Assembly (NCBI GenBank): GCA_002633005.1
Contig: NMRA01000227.1
Span: 1-64,000 of the forward strand
Length of the DNA stretch: 64,000 nucleotides
Origin: Phoronis australis
Taxonomy: Eukaryota; Phoronida; Phoronidae
Direction of reading: 5' to 3'
Under the pieces are notes generated by a model, which saw only the letters and a program-made list of their open reading frames with translations, was not told the origin of the DNA and did not search any database. Below, piece after piece: positions 23,330 through 34,258 of this stretch. Position 1 is the first letter of the stretch, and the number at the start of each line of letters is the position of its first letter. Both the position numbers and the translations under genes were made by a program.

Positions 23330-24195
23330 GGAAGGGGCGGAGGGGAATTTGCGGCAAGATTTGAGTGGGTGCTTGCCGTTGCAGGAGGAACAGGCATGGA
23401 GGTAGGGACACTGGGTGTTTGTGGGAGTTGTAGGACCAGCAATAGCCGGGGACGCGGCGGGAGGAAGGGTTACGGGTGGAGGGTTGTTGGGACCTGGGGG
23501 AAGTTTGAACCCACAGCTCCTGGTTGATGGTATGCCAGGGTGTACGGGTAGAAGAGCGAAGTTTGCGGAATTGCTGGTCGTAAAACATGGCATGGTGGAG
23601 TCCGAAGGTGGAGATAAAGTGCAAACATGATCGTCTGAGCATATTTGCACAAGTGGGGGGCCTGGTGGGGATGGGAGGTGGTGTAAATGGACATGTAAAT
23701 TAGGAAGGCCAGAAACCATTCGTTGGAGGCTTGAAAGGATTTCGATTTGGGGATGGAGGTGATGACCTGCTGGTCATCCTGGAGAGTAATGGACAGGACG
23801 GAGGAGGGGTGGGGTGCAGCACATGGTAAAAATCAACGAACTGGTCCGTAACAATAAGTTTACGAATTCTTCTCATCACGATTAAAACCCAAGGGTAAAG
23901 TGTCCTTACCAGATATGGGCGGCAGGCTGGATGGTAGAGCAAGGCTGATGACCGGGTGTGGAGACGGCAGCCGGTTGAGACGCTGGCGCAGCGGCAACAG
24001 GAGACGGTGAAGTGGTCGACGAGGATGGTGTCAAGACAGATGGGTCCTCCCGGAGTTGCGAGATGACAGTCGCCACGATGGTAGAGATATCGGTAGTCGG
24101 TGGAGCTAAGGCGGTGGAAGTTGTCGCCGGTGACGTTGGTGCCGGGCGAGCGTATGGTGAGCTTGAAGCCCGTGTCGATTTGCGAGGCATCTGAA
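23330..24195 (-). pseudogene. DIRS-like Gag, broken
   Basis: A start MPRKSTRAS at about 24190 leads into an Ala/Ser/Thr/Pro-rich region. Further on (about 23600) FGLHHAMFYDQQFRKL and later TINQELWVQ resemble the conserved Gag core of DIRS elements. A Cys/His cluster CPYLHACSSCNGKHPLKSC lies at about 23410-23350. The core and the Cys/His cluster are in different frames, and a stop separates the N-terminal part. Confidence 0.65.
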
Positions 24196-25039
24196 AGAAG
24201 AGGGGAGGAGAAGGACCTAAAGCAAGCGCATAACAGGCCGCCAGTGAGGGACCGAAAGACCAAGGGGAGAAAGGGGTGACGACCAGCTTGGAAAACTGGA
24301 GACGGGGAGGCATAAAGCCGAAAGGGCACACGGTGCCGAAAGTGTCGCATGGGAAACGAACGGAATACTGGGAAACGTGAATGACAACAGACGGGGGAGG
24401 AGAATGGCCGAAAAGAGAGGGGTAGAAGAGGCCACCGACATATCTGGCCCGGCGATTTAACCGGTGTGCTATTCAAACTGTATGAATTATGCAGGACACT
24501 GTCGTAAACAAAAGTCATCGACAGTAGAAAGCTGCATTCCGAAAAGTCGCAATCACAATTTCTAGGCTTCACATTTCCTGAACATAAATTTTAAGCACCG
24601 ATTTGTCTGTACAACAGACCACCGTTTACACTTCAGTCCATCAGTCATGCCAGTTAGTTTGCGCAAAGCGCTGCCTGTTGAGAATTCGACTAGCCAATCA
24701 GAAATGCCGGTGTAAAAAAATTACCAAAGAAAATTAAGTGATACCAGAGACCGTTGGTGATACCTGCGTGCTGGCGCGGCCAATGAGCTATATACATAGT
24801 TATATTTATCTCATTGGGCGCGGCTACCGCCCCACCTAGCGGCACGCAGGGAACCAGCGAGATCTTGCCAGAGATCATTATTTTTTACTTGCATGTAACA
24901 TATTGTATTTTCTTTCGTATTATTGTTGTCGCCGTATTAGATCATAATAAATGACCTTATTTTGCCGACACCAGTGTCCTCTTCATCTCTGGTAACGAGC
25001 TTGTGACGTGCGATTTACTTGGGACTTACATGCCGATCA

Positions 25040-26034
25040 CAAATGGGTCTTGCTCGGCGCATGTAGAGCTTAGTCTCAAACACAAAATATGGATTCTTCG
25101 AAAAACTCATTGAAATCACCGCTGATTTTTTCCGCAGGTTAGTCTTCGCAGTTTGCAGATTCAGCTAGTGCAGATTCAGTATCCTAGCAAGTGCAGATTC
25201 AGGGACCTAGTCTTTGGAGGGGCCCCTTGACGGCATCCATGCGGCCACCTTTTTCGTACTTTTTATTGGTAACTGCTTAAGAGGCCGCTCATGGAGAAGG
25301 GGGCCTCCATGATGGAATAGATTGCCTCTATTTTCCCGTTTCTGTGAAATCGTACAACTTTTCGTGTTAAGGAAGGTAATTTCTTTGATGGTCGCACGAT
25401 GATGGAATTAATTGTCACCTTTTCTATTTTTAATGATATTTAGCCTTTCATATTAAGGGCTCCTTTTTCAGACGGGGTCCTCACTCAGAGGGGTGGCCCT
25501 GAGAAAATTGTCTCTTTGCCAATCTATAAATCCGACACTGTCACGAGTGGAAGAAGATAAGACTCCAAATTCATCGAAAAAAACAAAACAAATTCGTGAA
25601 ATAAAGCCTAGCGGCCCTAACAACCAAAGAGGATTGTGTGGAAAAATACAAAGCATAGACTGCCATCGAAAGAAGTTTGAAAAACTTGAAGGCCAGTATT
25701 TGTGAATTATTGGTTTTATAACGATAAAATGTCGATACTTTTTCTCATAGTATAATAATTATATTTCTTCTGAAAATTGTTATTAAGAGTCGTTTTTAAG
25801 TCGGACAGACTGTCTTGAGTACATTTCAAACGGATTAAGTTAAAACTGGCAAAGATTTCAGCGATTTTGGAGTTCAAGTTTAACTCACAAATTGTAACAG
25901 CTACCTCTAGATCGAACCAAAAATCACGTTAACATGAATAAATCCGGAAAATTCTTGGCTGGCCCCCTTCTATGTTCCCGTCGAATGCCCATCCTGATTC
26001 TGCGAGCATTCCATCGATAATTCTTTATAATATT
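25040..26034. other. Intergenic DNA, no gene recognised
   Basis: The 70-codon plus-strand frame at 25493-25705 is Lys-rich with no known domain. Confidence 0.4.
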
Positions 26035-26281
26035 CATGCACGTGCGTAGCCAAAAATATAGGGGGCTTGAGAATGTGAACCTTTAACTAAAAAATAAAAC
26101 GGGTACGTTTAGAGCTCTAATTTGTGCATTCGCCGAATTCCTGCCTTTTTAGTGGACTTTTGTCTCGTTTTCTCGGGCTTTATGTTTCTCTTAGAAGGAC
26201 CTTTTTGCCCACTTCGCTAAATGGGGGGGGGGGGCTCATTCGAGTCCCCCGAGCCCCCCCCCACTGGTGCGCGCATGATAT
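26035..26281. mobile_element. MITE-like element with G/C-run core
   Basis: Ends ATGCACGTGCGTAGCC and, inverted, ATGCGCGCACCAGT frame a segment with a 14-G run facing a C run near 26224-26261. AT-rich ATATTAT-type flanks on both sides may be the target site. Confidence 0.5.
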
Positions 26282-26715
26282 TATATTTTGATAAACTACA
26301 AATTCGTTGGTTTTTGATTTACGATATCTACTTTGCTATGACAATCGAATGGTTTTTAGATGAGTTTTTGATTGTTGGAAGCTAATCTTGTGAAAATTGA
26401 TGATGCTTCAGTTAACTTAGTTGCAGGCTGAAGTTGCCAATGGGAAAATTTCTATCATCCGATCCCCAAATAGTAAAGTTCTCGAGACCATCTTTGCTAC
26501 CTGAAATAACTCTCAAAAGATTGATGAAGTTCGGAGACTCTACAGGGTGTCGCAAAAGTGTACTCACACTTCAAATATTGCCTTAGGAACAAGGTTAGTT
26601 GTTTTTTAAATCAAATTAAACGCATTGCTCATTAGCTTAGGAAGATAAATTGTCTTTGCACGTCCTTCATGTTTTTTTCCCAGTTATATTGCGCAATAAA
26701 TTTTCGTTCTTTAGT
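26282..26715. other. Intergenic DNA, no gene recognised
   Basis: AT-rich, with no coding or repeat signal I can support. Confidence 0.4.
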
Positions 26716-27134
26716 GGCCGGTTGCATGAAACAGTCAACTCAACTAAGGTCCAAATGTATTTTTGGGTATTTGTGTCTTTATGGACTCACAGGTGCAATA
26801 TTTTTGTATCATTTCATCTTTATTATGAGCTCCTCTTTCATTAATGACATTTTCTAATACTATTGCCAAAAACTGAGCCCAGAGTTCATTGAAAATAGGG
26901 ACTCGGTCCTTAAATTGGGGGTGTTGCATGAAAAGATCCCTAATTATTTTCGATAATATTGACAATTCAATGTAGAGCTCACTCTCGATTTGTATCAAAG
27001 CCAAAAGTTGACTTAGTAATGAAACTAAAACAATGCAAGAAAGGGCAATTGATGTTTTCACAAGTCCAAAAATACGTAGTAGATTTAGGGAACTTAGTTG
27101 AGTCCCTATTCGGGACTGTTTCATGCAACCCGGC
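26716..27134. mobile_element. MITE with ~50-bp terminal inverted repeats, intact copy
   Basis: The left end GGTTGCATGAAACAGTC and the right end GACTGTTTCATGCAACC are perfect inverses. Weaker similarity continues inwards, and the copy at 61531-63058 shows the longer arms clearly (AGGGACTCAACTAAG against CTTAGTTGAGTCCCT). The minus-strand frame 26744-27136 covers the whole element and is not a gene. Confidence 0.8.
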
Positions 27135-28439
27135 ACTCAACCTCACCGTTTCAAAATTTATACGGCCTTATAAAAGCATGACTCTAAAATGATTTTCCCC
27201 ATTAAACTGGACCATACCTAAGGCCAGTGCACACGCCAAAGTACGAGCTGACTACCTACCTGTCTCACTTGGAACTCATCATTTGATTGGATTGGCGGCT
27301 AGCCTAGTACATACAGGCAATTCAGTTTCACACCTTCACTCTCAGCTATATGCATCAATCTGCGCTGGCTAGCTTCGTTCTCACGCCCCGTGAAAATTTG
27401 TGGGTTGCTTAAATTGATGATGGCTGCTTCCCGGGGGTTTGCCCCCCAAAGAGTGTCGGGCGTGGGGGGAGCGAAATTGGTGACATGGGTAGGGTGGGGG
27501 TGGTGATAGGAAGGACGGGCGCAAATTGTTTCCCCCAATATTATTTACCTTCTTACGGGCCGGAAATAGTAATGCCAAACCATGTCTGCTTTTCATAGTA
27601 AGTAAGGCTTCACTTCGTCTGCTTGATTCCTGATCTCCGCGGCTTCATAGTTGCTTATAATTATTTTGAGCCGATTCACGAAATAACGCTTATTTCCTCC
27701 GCGATCTGTTGTTTGTCATTTCTTCAGTTAATTGGTAAGCCGACTAGACGAGAAAATCTCGCCGCCTGTTAGGCCTGCTGCACTGCCTCCACTTGCGTGC
27801 AGGGATGTACCAACGATAAAAATACGTACACCATGATGAGTTCTCTGCAGGCCAGCTCTCGTATTGTCTGTTTTAGTGGTCACGTAATCCAGCAATATAG
27901 TATGTTGTACACAGCGCGCCTGACGCTAACCGATATTTTAACATACTATTTGCAAACCGGACTTCCGACAAAAGTTATGAAGCAGATCGATGTGTTTTTC
28001 TGATACGAAATACTTTCACCAAAAAAAAACTTAGAATGGAGAACTTGAAAACGGCTGACTTTCAGAGAATGTAGACTTAACTTTCACCTGTTGATTTCTT
28101 TGTGTGACTGTAAGCTCTTGTGTGCCAACACAAAAGGCTTGCTTGACAAATTTAATCGAGTGCGATTCTAGATTAGTGGAAATTTCTGTGAGTTTACACT
28201 CCAGGAGATTCCGTATAGGCTGACTGAATTAAAACGGCTTAGAGTGAAGGTCATGCCATATCTATCTTGAGGACATTAACATGGGGTTTTAATTTTAGAA
28301 GAAAAGTAAAATACAATTATTGCGTGGAGGTACTGGACGTCTTTTTTAAAAGTATTCAATCATGAACCAAAATAGGGAGTCGTCTCCGTTATTAGGCCTA
28401 CTGGAAACGGTCTTGGAGCGGCGATGTGTTTTCAGCTTG
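27135..28439. other. Intergenic DNA with a G-rich repeat remnant
   Basis: 27350-27545 is a degraded G/C-run element (CCCGGGGGTTTGCCCCCC and a G-rich tract) resembling the MITE interiors above. The rest shows nothing supportable. Confidence 0.4.
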
Positions 28440-28548
28440 TCCAGTTGAGGGCGCTATACAATCGCCTCGTTTCGAGTTGTGACGTCTCCGGAAAGAAAAA
28501 TGGCAGGATGATCTCTGTTTACGATTTTGTTCTACTATTACATTACAA
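28440..28548 (+). promoter_or_regulatory. Candidate promoter / first 5'UTR exon of the ASB-type gene
   Basis: TTGTGACGTCTCCGGAAAG combines CRE-like TGACGTCT and ETS-like CCGGAA sites. It is followed by a strong donor, CAA|GTAAGT, at 28549. The coding exon of the ASB-type gene needs an upstream exon, because its leader starts at a splice acceptor (30927). The only ATG here is stopped after three codons. The pairing is inference. Confidence 0.3.
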
Positions 28549-28554
28549 GTAAGT

Positions 28555-29660
28555 ACAGTGGATGCGATACCCCTATTTGAAACTAGTCAATGAAAAGATA
28601 ATTTTTTTAGTACAATAGATAACAATACAATTAATGTAGGTATGTGTGTCATGCGACAGCGACATAGACGAGTGAAGCTCCAAAGCCAGGCAAAGACAAA
28701 GTGGCCAATTGAGTCTACCCTGACTTTGAGTGGCCAGGCAAAGCAACTGCTTTGAGACGGGTTAATGGTTAATTACGTAGACGAATGAGAACAAACTATC
28801 GCTAGTTTGCTACTGGTATAACATTACTTACTTAATGGTTAAATGGAATACTTCGTCTTTAGATTAGTAACTTAATTAGTAAATCTAGTTTGCGACTGCA
28901 GTCTATGGCTCTAGGAAATAAAAATAGAGAATGCATTCTCTTACCAAACATGCTAAGGCCATTTTCACTTCACAAACTGGGTTAGAGTTGACTGAAAAAG
29001 ATTAACTTGCCCTGTCAAAGTCTTCATCTATGGAAGTTGGAACAAATACATTGAATGCAATCTGATATTTTAACAGTCCAACCTCACTCAGCAATTAGGT
29101 CTACAGAATGCTTTCCAGAGGTCAGCCGGAATAGAAAACATGAGGTTGCCATCTTGTGACATCATTACAATACGATAACCTCAGTTGGCTGCAGGGTCAG
29201 AACATAGTTAGATTCAGTGGTCAAATACTTCGATCATAGTGGTTGACTAGTGGTTGACTACAGGCATCCACTTGAAACTATAGTGATCATAGTTAAAACT
29301 AATCTTCCAGCTGAAAAAAGTCGTAGTCGTAGCTTCCTGGAAACTTAGTAGAGAAACACTGGCATAAGTCATATTTTTGGATGTTGTAGTGCTGCACTTG
29401 ATCCTTACTGGGATAAAATGTCTCAGTCTGAATGGGTCTGATACATTGTATGCGGGTTACTAAACGAAAGGCATCAAATATGGAAGAAAACTGAAGGAGA
29501 GTGATTCCTATTAGACCAAGAACAATAGGCAGTCGATAATTCATTTTTTGTATCTGACCTTTAAGCTGTATTGTTCTTAGTGCACTTTACTACTATGTTA
29601 AAAACCTGACATTTTTATGTGCAGTCTCTAGTTCAATGGCTTCAAGCTGATGGAGCAAAG
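28555..29660. other. Probable intron DNA, no gene recognised
   Basis: Lies between the candidate first exon and the coding exon of the ASB-type gene. The minus-strand 81-codon frame at 29299-29544 has a hydrophobic start but no known domain. Confidence 0.4.
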
Positions 29661-29664
29661 CCTT

Positions 29665-29868
29665 GTGATCTGTGCTCCTTCCACTGAGTGACTGTGATCA
29701 GTGCTTCTTCCACTGAGTGACTGTGATCAGTGCTCCTTCCACTGAGTGACTGTGATCAGTGCTTCTTCCACTGAGTGACAGTGATCAGTGCTCCTTCCAC
29801 TGAGTGACTGTGATCAGTGCTCCTTCCACTGAGTGACTGTGATCAGTGCTTCTTCCACTGAGTGACTG
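29665..29868. repeat. Minisatellite, 29 bp x 7
   Basis: The unit CTTCTTCCACTGAGTGACTG plus TGATCAGTG repeats with an alternating CTTCTT/CTCCTT start. Confidence 0.95.
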
Positions 29869-30049
29869 CTCAAATGTATTGGATTACATCCGGATCACAA
29901 AGTTTTTTCCATCTGCTGCAGGGCAAAGAACTCAAGAATGTACTTAAAAACGTTCTTAAGTTTTATGAAGATTTTCAACCAAACATGCTTGTGTCCGGAA
30001 TATTACTGACCAGGGAGAACAGTCATGTTTTAACCGACTGGGTGTAAGT

Positions 30050-30918
30050 TGAGATTAGTTATGCGATGAACTCTGGTTTAAGTGAGGCAATGATGGAATT
30101 TTATGCTGAATGATCGACACACATTTTTTTCTGAATTGTGTAAAAATCTGACTTAAGAAATTCAATGTACGGTATGCATAGAGATTTATTTAAGAATTGA
30201 TGTAAGAACTGTACTGTGGACCACTGTCTGAGTTTAGCGAAAATCAGACTTGTGCAAGTTTTACTTTATGCACTAAGTTGCAACAAATCCACATGAGAGT
30301 AGGAAATTTGCTTTTTAAATCTCATTATTTTGTCCAATATAGTTAGTATCCCAATACAGTTAGTATCCCAATACAGTTAGTATCCCATTGAGCCGTTGAG
30401 CAATAGGGGGCACTAGTAGCTGTGTGCCCGCTTGGTTTCCTCCATTTTTTATCTCATTTCTACTTGCTTCTAATTTATGATATAGGTGCAACTTCACATG
30501 GTTGCCATGGTAACATTTCATATTTTTACATCATTGTCATGTTTTCTTTGTTCACACTTCATGAATTACAATACACATTTCCTCCATGGTTTACGTGCTG
30601 AGTATTGTCACCTTGGCAACTATTTTGTTCAGCATAATTATTCTTTGAAATACTTTTTGTTCTACATTACAAATTGTTTGATAAGAATAGACATTGACCA
30701 TAGATTGATCATTCCTTTTGGAACAAATAAAGCATGCCTTGACAGAGTTTCATAGATTATGCAAGAAACTAGACAGTAAAGCTGACGAGGTCACGACCTC
30801 TGCTTGCAATGTATGATTGGGCACTATCATGATCTTTTTTCCATCTGTTGAACATTCCCCTGATGTATGTATGTATGTAAATTGTCCTTGTGTGTTCATG
30901 TTATCTATGTAAACAATG
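30050..30918. other. Probable intron DNA with a 17-bp triplet repeat
   Basis: TTAGTATCCCAATACAG occurs three times at 30340-30388. No coding region supported. It ends at the acceptor of the ASB exon (TTGTTTCAG, 30919-30927). Confidence 0.45.
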
Positions 30919-30974
30919 TTGTTTCAGTGGTTGAGATGACGTAGACGTTTACCAAGAACTGTAGGTGGTGGACT

Positions 30975-32195
30975 ATGGGCAGCAACCCTTCCAAACAGAA
31001 AGCCTTGCACCGTGCAGTCATTGATGGGGATGTTGACACTCTGTCCGACTTGCTCACTGACAAGGCAATCCTGCGACACCTGAGTAAGTGCCAACCAGTT
31101 AACTGTTTCACCAAATGGTGGTCAACGCCACTCATCTTGGCAGCAGAGAAGGGCCATGCCGGGTGTGTGCGGAAGCTGGTTGAAGCAGGTGCCAACCCCA
31201 ACTGTCAGGATGAGTTTGGCAATACAGCACTGCACCGGGCAGTTGCCTGTAACCACATCTCTTGTGTTGAACTGCTGCTCGGCTCTAACATTGATGTGAA
31301 CCGCCAGACATATTTGACAACACGGACTGCACTACACATGGCCGCGTCATCAGGTTACGGCAATATTGTTGAGCTGTTTACCACTCACACAGGCTGTGAC
31401 ATAGATAAGCAGAACAACTCGGGCCTGACACCACTAGGTCTGGCTTGTAACCGTGGCAACTATAGCTGTGTGGATATCCTGCTGAGGAAGGGAGCAAACC
31501 CACAAAAGAAGGTGAATGGCGGTGACTCGCCACTGGAGGAGGCTTTGCGCAACGAGAATGTAGACATTCTGGTGCTCCTTCTTGAAGCTATGTTTGGTTT
31601 CTACCTCACTGATCCTGACTTTGACATGCGCCTCGACCCTTGGACAGGCATCCATCGCATCACGCAACAGGTATTGACTGCCAGGAGTTTCGATGTGGCC
31701 TGCTTTCATTCCTTCCTGACTGTGTTCCTGAAAAACAATGCGTATCTCTTCCCCAATACTAACATCTCACCAGAGCAGGCAAATGAAAACCTTGCACTTT
31801 GCAATAAAGTCGTAGTGGACGTTTTACAGGCTACAGACATTGCATGTATGGAACTATCCTATGGACATTCGATTTTTTACAACTTCGTCTTGTCGCATGG
31901 AGACACGGCTTTTAGTCTTTTAGTGTTCAGGCTTCTGGCAGCTGCGGGTCATAATTGGTCCGATGCGGAGAAACGTTATATCTCGTCTAACTATAGCATT
32001 GATGTCCCTGACCCCAAGTTGTTGACAATACAAACCTTGCGTCACATGTGCAGACTTAAGATACGAAAACTGCTCGGATATTGCATTGTGAGCAACGTAC
32101 GTTCTTTACATATCCCGACCAGACTAAAAGACTATGTTCTCCTAAGAGATATAGAGTATAGTGCAGAGAACTTTTTAGAAACTAGTTTGCAGTAA
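30975..32195 (+). CDS. Ankyrin repeat and SOCS box (ASB-type) protein, 406 aa
   Basis: A single uninterrupted exon. Ankyrin repeats occupy about residues 8-37, 50-79 (STPLILAAEKGH), 82-111 (GNTALHRAVACNH), 116-146 (RTALHMAASSGYG), 150-179 (LTPLGLACNRGN) and 183-212 (DSPLEEALRNEN). A helical region without clear repeats follows, then a SOCS box at about 347-391: the BC-box core LRHMCRLKIRKLLG and the Cul5-box region HIPTRLKDYVLLRDIEY. ASB proteins bring substrates to Elongin B/C-Cullin-5 ubiquitin ligases. The N-terminus MGSNPSK fits a myristoylation signal (Gly2, Ser6, Lys7). The ATG is 47 bp after a splice acceptor (30927), so the leader is spliced while the coding region is not. Which ASB paralogue it is cannot be decided here. 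Confidence 0.9.
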   Translation: MGSNPSKQKALHRAVIDGDVDTLSDLLTDKAILRHLSKCQPVNCFTKWWSTPLILAAEKGHAGCVRKLVEAGANPNCQDEFGNTALHRAVACNHISCVELLLGSNIDVNRQTYLTTRTALHMAASSGYGNIVELFTTHTGCDIDKQNNSGLTPLGLACNRGNYSCVDILLRKGANPQKKVNGGDSPLEEALRNENVDILVLLLEAMFGFYLTDPDFDMRLDPWTGIHRITQQVLTARSFDVACFHSFLTVFLKNNAYLFPNTNISPEQANENLALCNKVVVDVLQATDIACMELSYGHSIFYNFVLSHGDTAFSLLVFRLLAAAGHNWSDAEKRYISSNYSIDVPDPKLLTIQTLRHMCRLKIRKLLGYCIVSNVRSLHIPTRLKDYVLLRDIEYSAENFLETSLQ

Positions 32196-33150
32196 GCCAT
32201 GTCTTAGCCTCATATGTGTTTCTGTTATGCTGCCTTTTGCGGGCAAAGGGCACTCTTTGGTCGATTTATTTTATTTTGTGCACCTCATGTTGATTTTTGT
32301 TTATTTTAGAACAGAGGTGTGTGTGTGTGTGTGCGCATGTTATAATGTAGTTCTTGAGCCATCCTGGACGTTCATGTTATTGTTAGTTGAAACTGGTCTA
32401 CTGAACTGTCTGTATTTGCCCAATTCTTAGATCCTCAGAGACATCTGATCTCCTTCGATAGGAAGATGTTGACTACTATTTGTGTCGGGAACTCTGGTCA
32501 TGTGGGGTCTTGTTTGTCTGGTGACATTTGTATGTGTGTATGTTAGTACGTTTGTATGTATGTATAGACACACACGCACGCACACACACACACACACACA
32601 CACACGGTTATGTTCATTGGTTCACAGTACTTCTAACTTCATCCCGTCAAGTGCCTTGCACGGGACGACTGCTTTCATTTATCAGTTTGGAAACATTCAT
32701 TATTTAGTCGTATAGTACAGTTCATAGTTACACTGGAAAGAACCTATGGTAAATTAATTTGTTCAATTTGCCTTCTGAGCATTTTCTAAATTTCCAAAGT
32801 TTTTAAAAGCCAGTAAAGAATTTGTTGTTAAATTTCTTATTATCACAGCTACTGTATACCCAAGACAGAATTCAGTGCAGTCACTCCAAATATCCTAGCA
32901 TAACTTTGTACCAGAGTCCACCAGTGTTGTTTTTTGTCATTCTCACTTCACACCTACTTCATTGTCAACACATGTACTTTGTTCAACTGATGATTGTTGT
33001 GCAAGTTTGTAGCAAGTCATTTTTAACAAGTTGGCCCTGTACAGTTTGTATACTAATTTATACTTGGCTCTAATATGTAACATTTGTTTGTTGTCTGAAG
33101 TTTTAGACAGGGAGTTACCTAGAATAAAAGATTCAAGACTTAAAGGCTGA
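32196..33150 (+). other. Probable 3'UTR of the ASB-type gene, with microsatellites
   Basis: Contains a (GT)n run at about 32318-32333, a CA/CG-CA run at about 32570-32605, and AATAAA at 33123-33128, the first good poly(A) signal on the plus strand. No other coding region is supported. Confidence 0.5.
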
Positions 33151-33820
33151 AAAACAATCCGAACAAGACTCAAATGTGCTACATAATTCAAGCATAAGTA
33201 AGACATCCCAACTGACGAGACGTTAGAGGTTGCTTCACGAGAGTCTTTGGTTCGCCTTCTAACTCTAGTCACGAATTGTCATGGTCACACCCCAATTTCC
33301 CTCCAAACAAGGTTCTTTAGGTCTGTCCATGAACAGTCAAGAAACATCAAAATGTTTTAATATTTGAGGACTTAGCAAGGACTGGGTCTTATCCCATCCT
33401 CAAATGCTCTCAATACATTCAGAGAGCAGGATTTTTATTGCTTTCCCGTTCCATCTTGTGTATGAGGAGTCAGCTGTATGCAGTCAGCTGTATGCAGTCA
33501 GCTGTATGCAAGTAGGCCTAGCTGCTCTTATTGATCTCCATAATATGAATACAGCCATTGAATTAAAAAAATCTGCAATTTATGGTAGCAAGGTTTACTT
33601 CTTTCGAATTGGTGTTAACGGTGCAAGTCATTCTAAACAAAGATAGCATCTTGTGATCGGTCAATACTGAATAGTTGGTGTGTGAAATAGTCTTGATTTT
33701 TGTTGTCCCGTATCTAAAACTTGTCGGCAATTTCACTGTGCAGTTAACTATGCATTTGTCCGATCATCAGAGATGAGCAAAATATGAATTACCTGAAACG
33801 TCAAGAACACTAGCAAGAAG
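33151..33820. other. Interval between the convergent ASB and NOC2L genes
   Basis: Contains AGTCAGCTGTATGC x 3 (about 33469-33510). No gene seen. Confidence 0.5.
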
Positions 33821-33836
33821 AATGGTAACGATGCAC

Positions 33837-33842
33837 TTTATT
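33837..33842 (-). terminator. NOC2L: Candidate poly(A) signal of NOC2L
   Basis: TTTATT on the plus strand is AATAAA on the minus strand, about 1.03 kb after the NOC2L stop. The 33843-34869 stretch would then be its 3'UTR. Confidence 0.4.
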
Positions 33843-34039
33843 GACCAAGTTGAGGGAAAATCTGACTGATGCTTGTCAGACTTATGTGAGTTTTACTGTA
33901 TTTTTTCTCATCACAAACACTTAATGTCATGAAATGAATGTGATTTGTAATACAAGTTACATTATTTACCAGTTGTGATTTATTACCATGTACAGACCGT
34001 ACTACTGCAATGAATGGCACTAAGAGTGCTTGTCAGTTG

Positions 34040-34108
34040 TGGTATTTGATCATATACAGACCGGCCTATTCATCTGGTATTTGATCATATACAGACCGGC
34101 CTATTCAA
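34040..34108. repeat. Direct duplication, ~35 bp x 2
   Basis: TGGTATTTGATCATATACAG plus ACCGGCCTATTCA is repeated head to tail within the likely NOC2L 3'UTR. Confidence 0.85.
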
Positions 34109-34158
34109 TGGTGATGAATGGAGTGGCTCTCAGGTCTATCAATGGGTAGCTAGCAATA

Positions 34159-34258
34159 GTCGGATATAACATGCCCACATTTTGAGAAGAACCAGTTGGA
34201 TACCCGGTATTCAGTGGAGAAAACTGGTTCTCAAAATGTGCGCATGTTATACCTGACT
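34159..34258. repeat. Long hairpin (~35-bp arms) in the likely NOC2L 3'UTR
   Basis: ATAACATGCCCACATTTTGA at 34165 and TCAAAATGTGCGCATGTTAT at 34231 are inverse with few mismatches. The pairing continues through AGAAGAACCAGTT and AACTGGTTCTC to a loop of about 25 nt. It could be a foldback MITE remnant or a structured RNA. Confidence 0.75.

Larger units (their letters stand above)
21723..25030 (-). mobile_element. Decayed DIRS-like (tyrosine-recombinase-type) retroelement
   Basis: Gag-like, reverse-transcriptase and RNase H segments read right to left with frameshifts. The left end (21723-21830) recurs inverted at about 24937-25030 (shared ATAATAAATGACCTTAT and CATCTCTGGTAACGAGCTTG), giving the inverted terminal repeats typical of DIRS1-type elements. 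RT sequence is of DIRS type (KTDIQDAFRLVPVHPSDYRF, LPFGLPSSCNIFE, LLDDFFF). The tyrosine recombinase and methyltransferase that normally follow RNase H are absent: the RNase H frame breaks off about 25 bp before the terminal repeat. The copy is not functional as it stands. Confidence 0.75.

Noticed and set aside
26744-27136. 130-codon minus-strand frame
   Set aside because: It covers a MITE from end to end, and the related MITE at 61531-63058 does not keep the frame.
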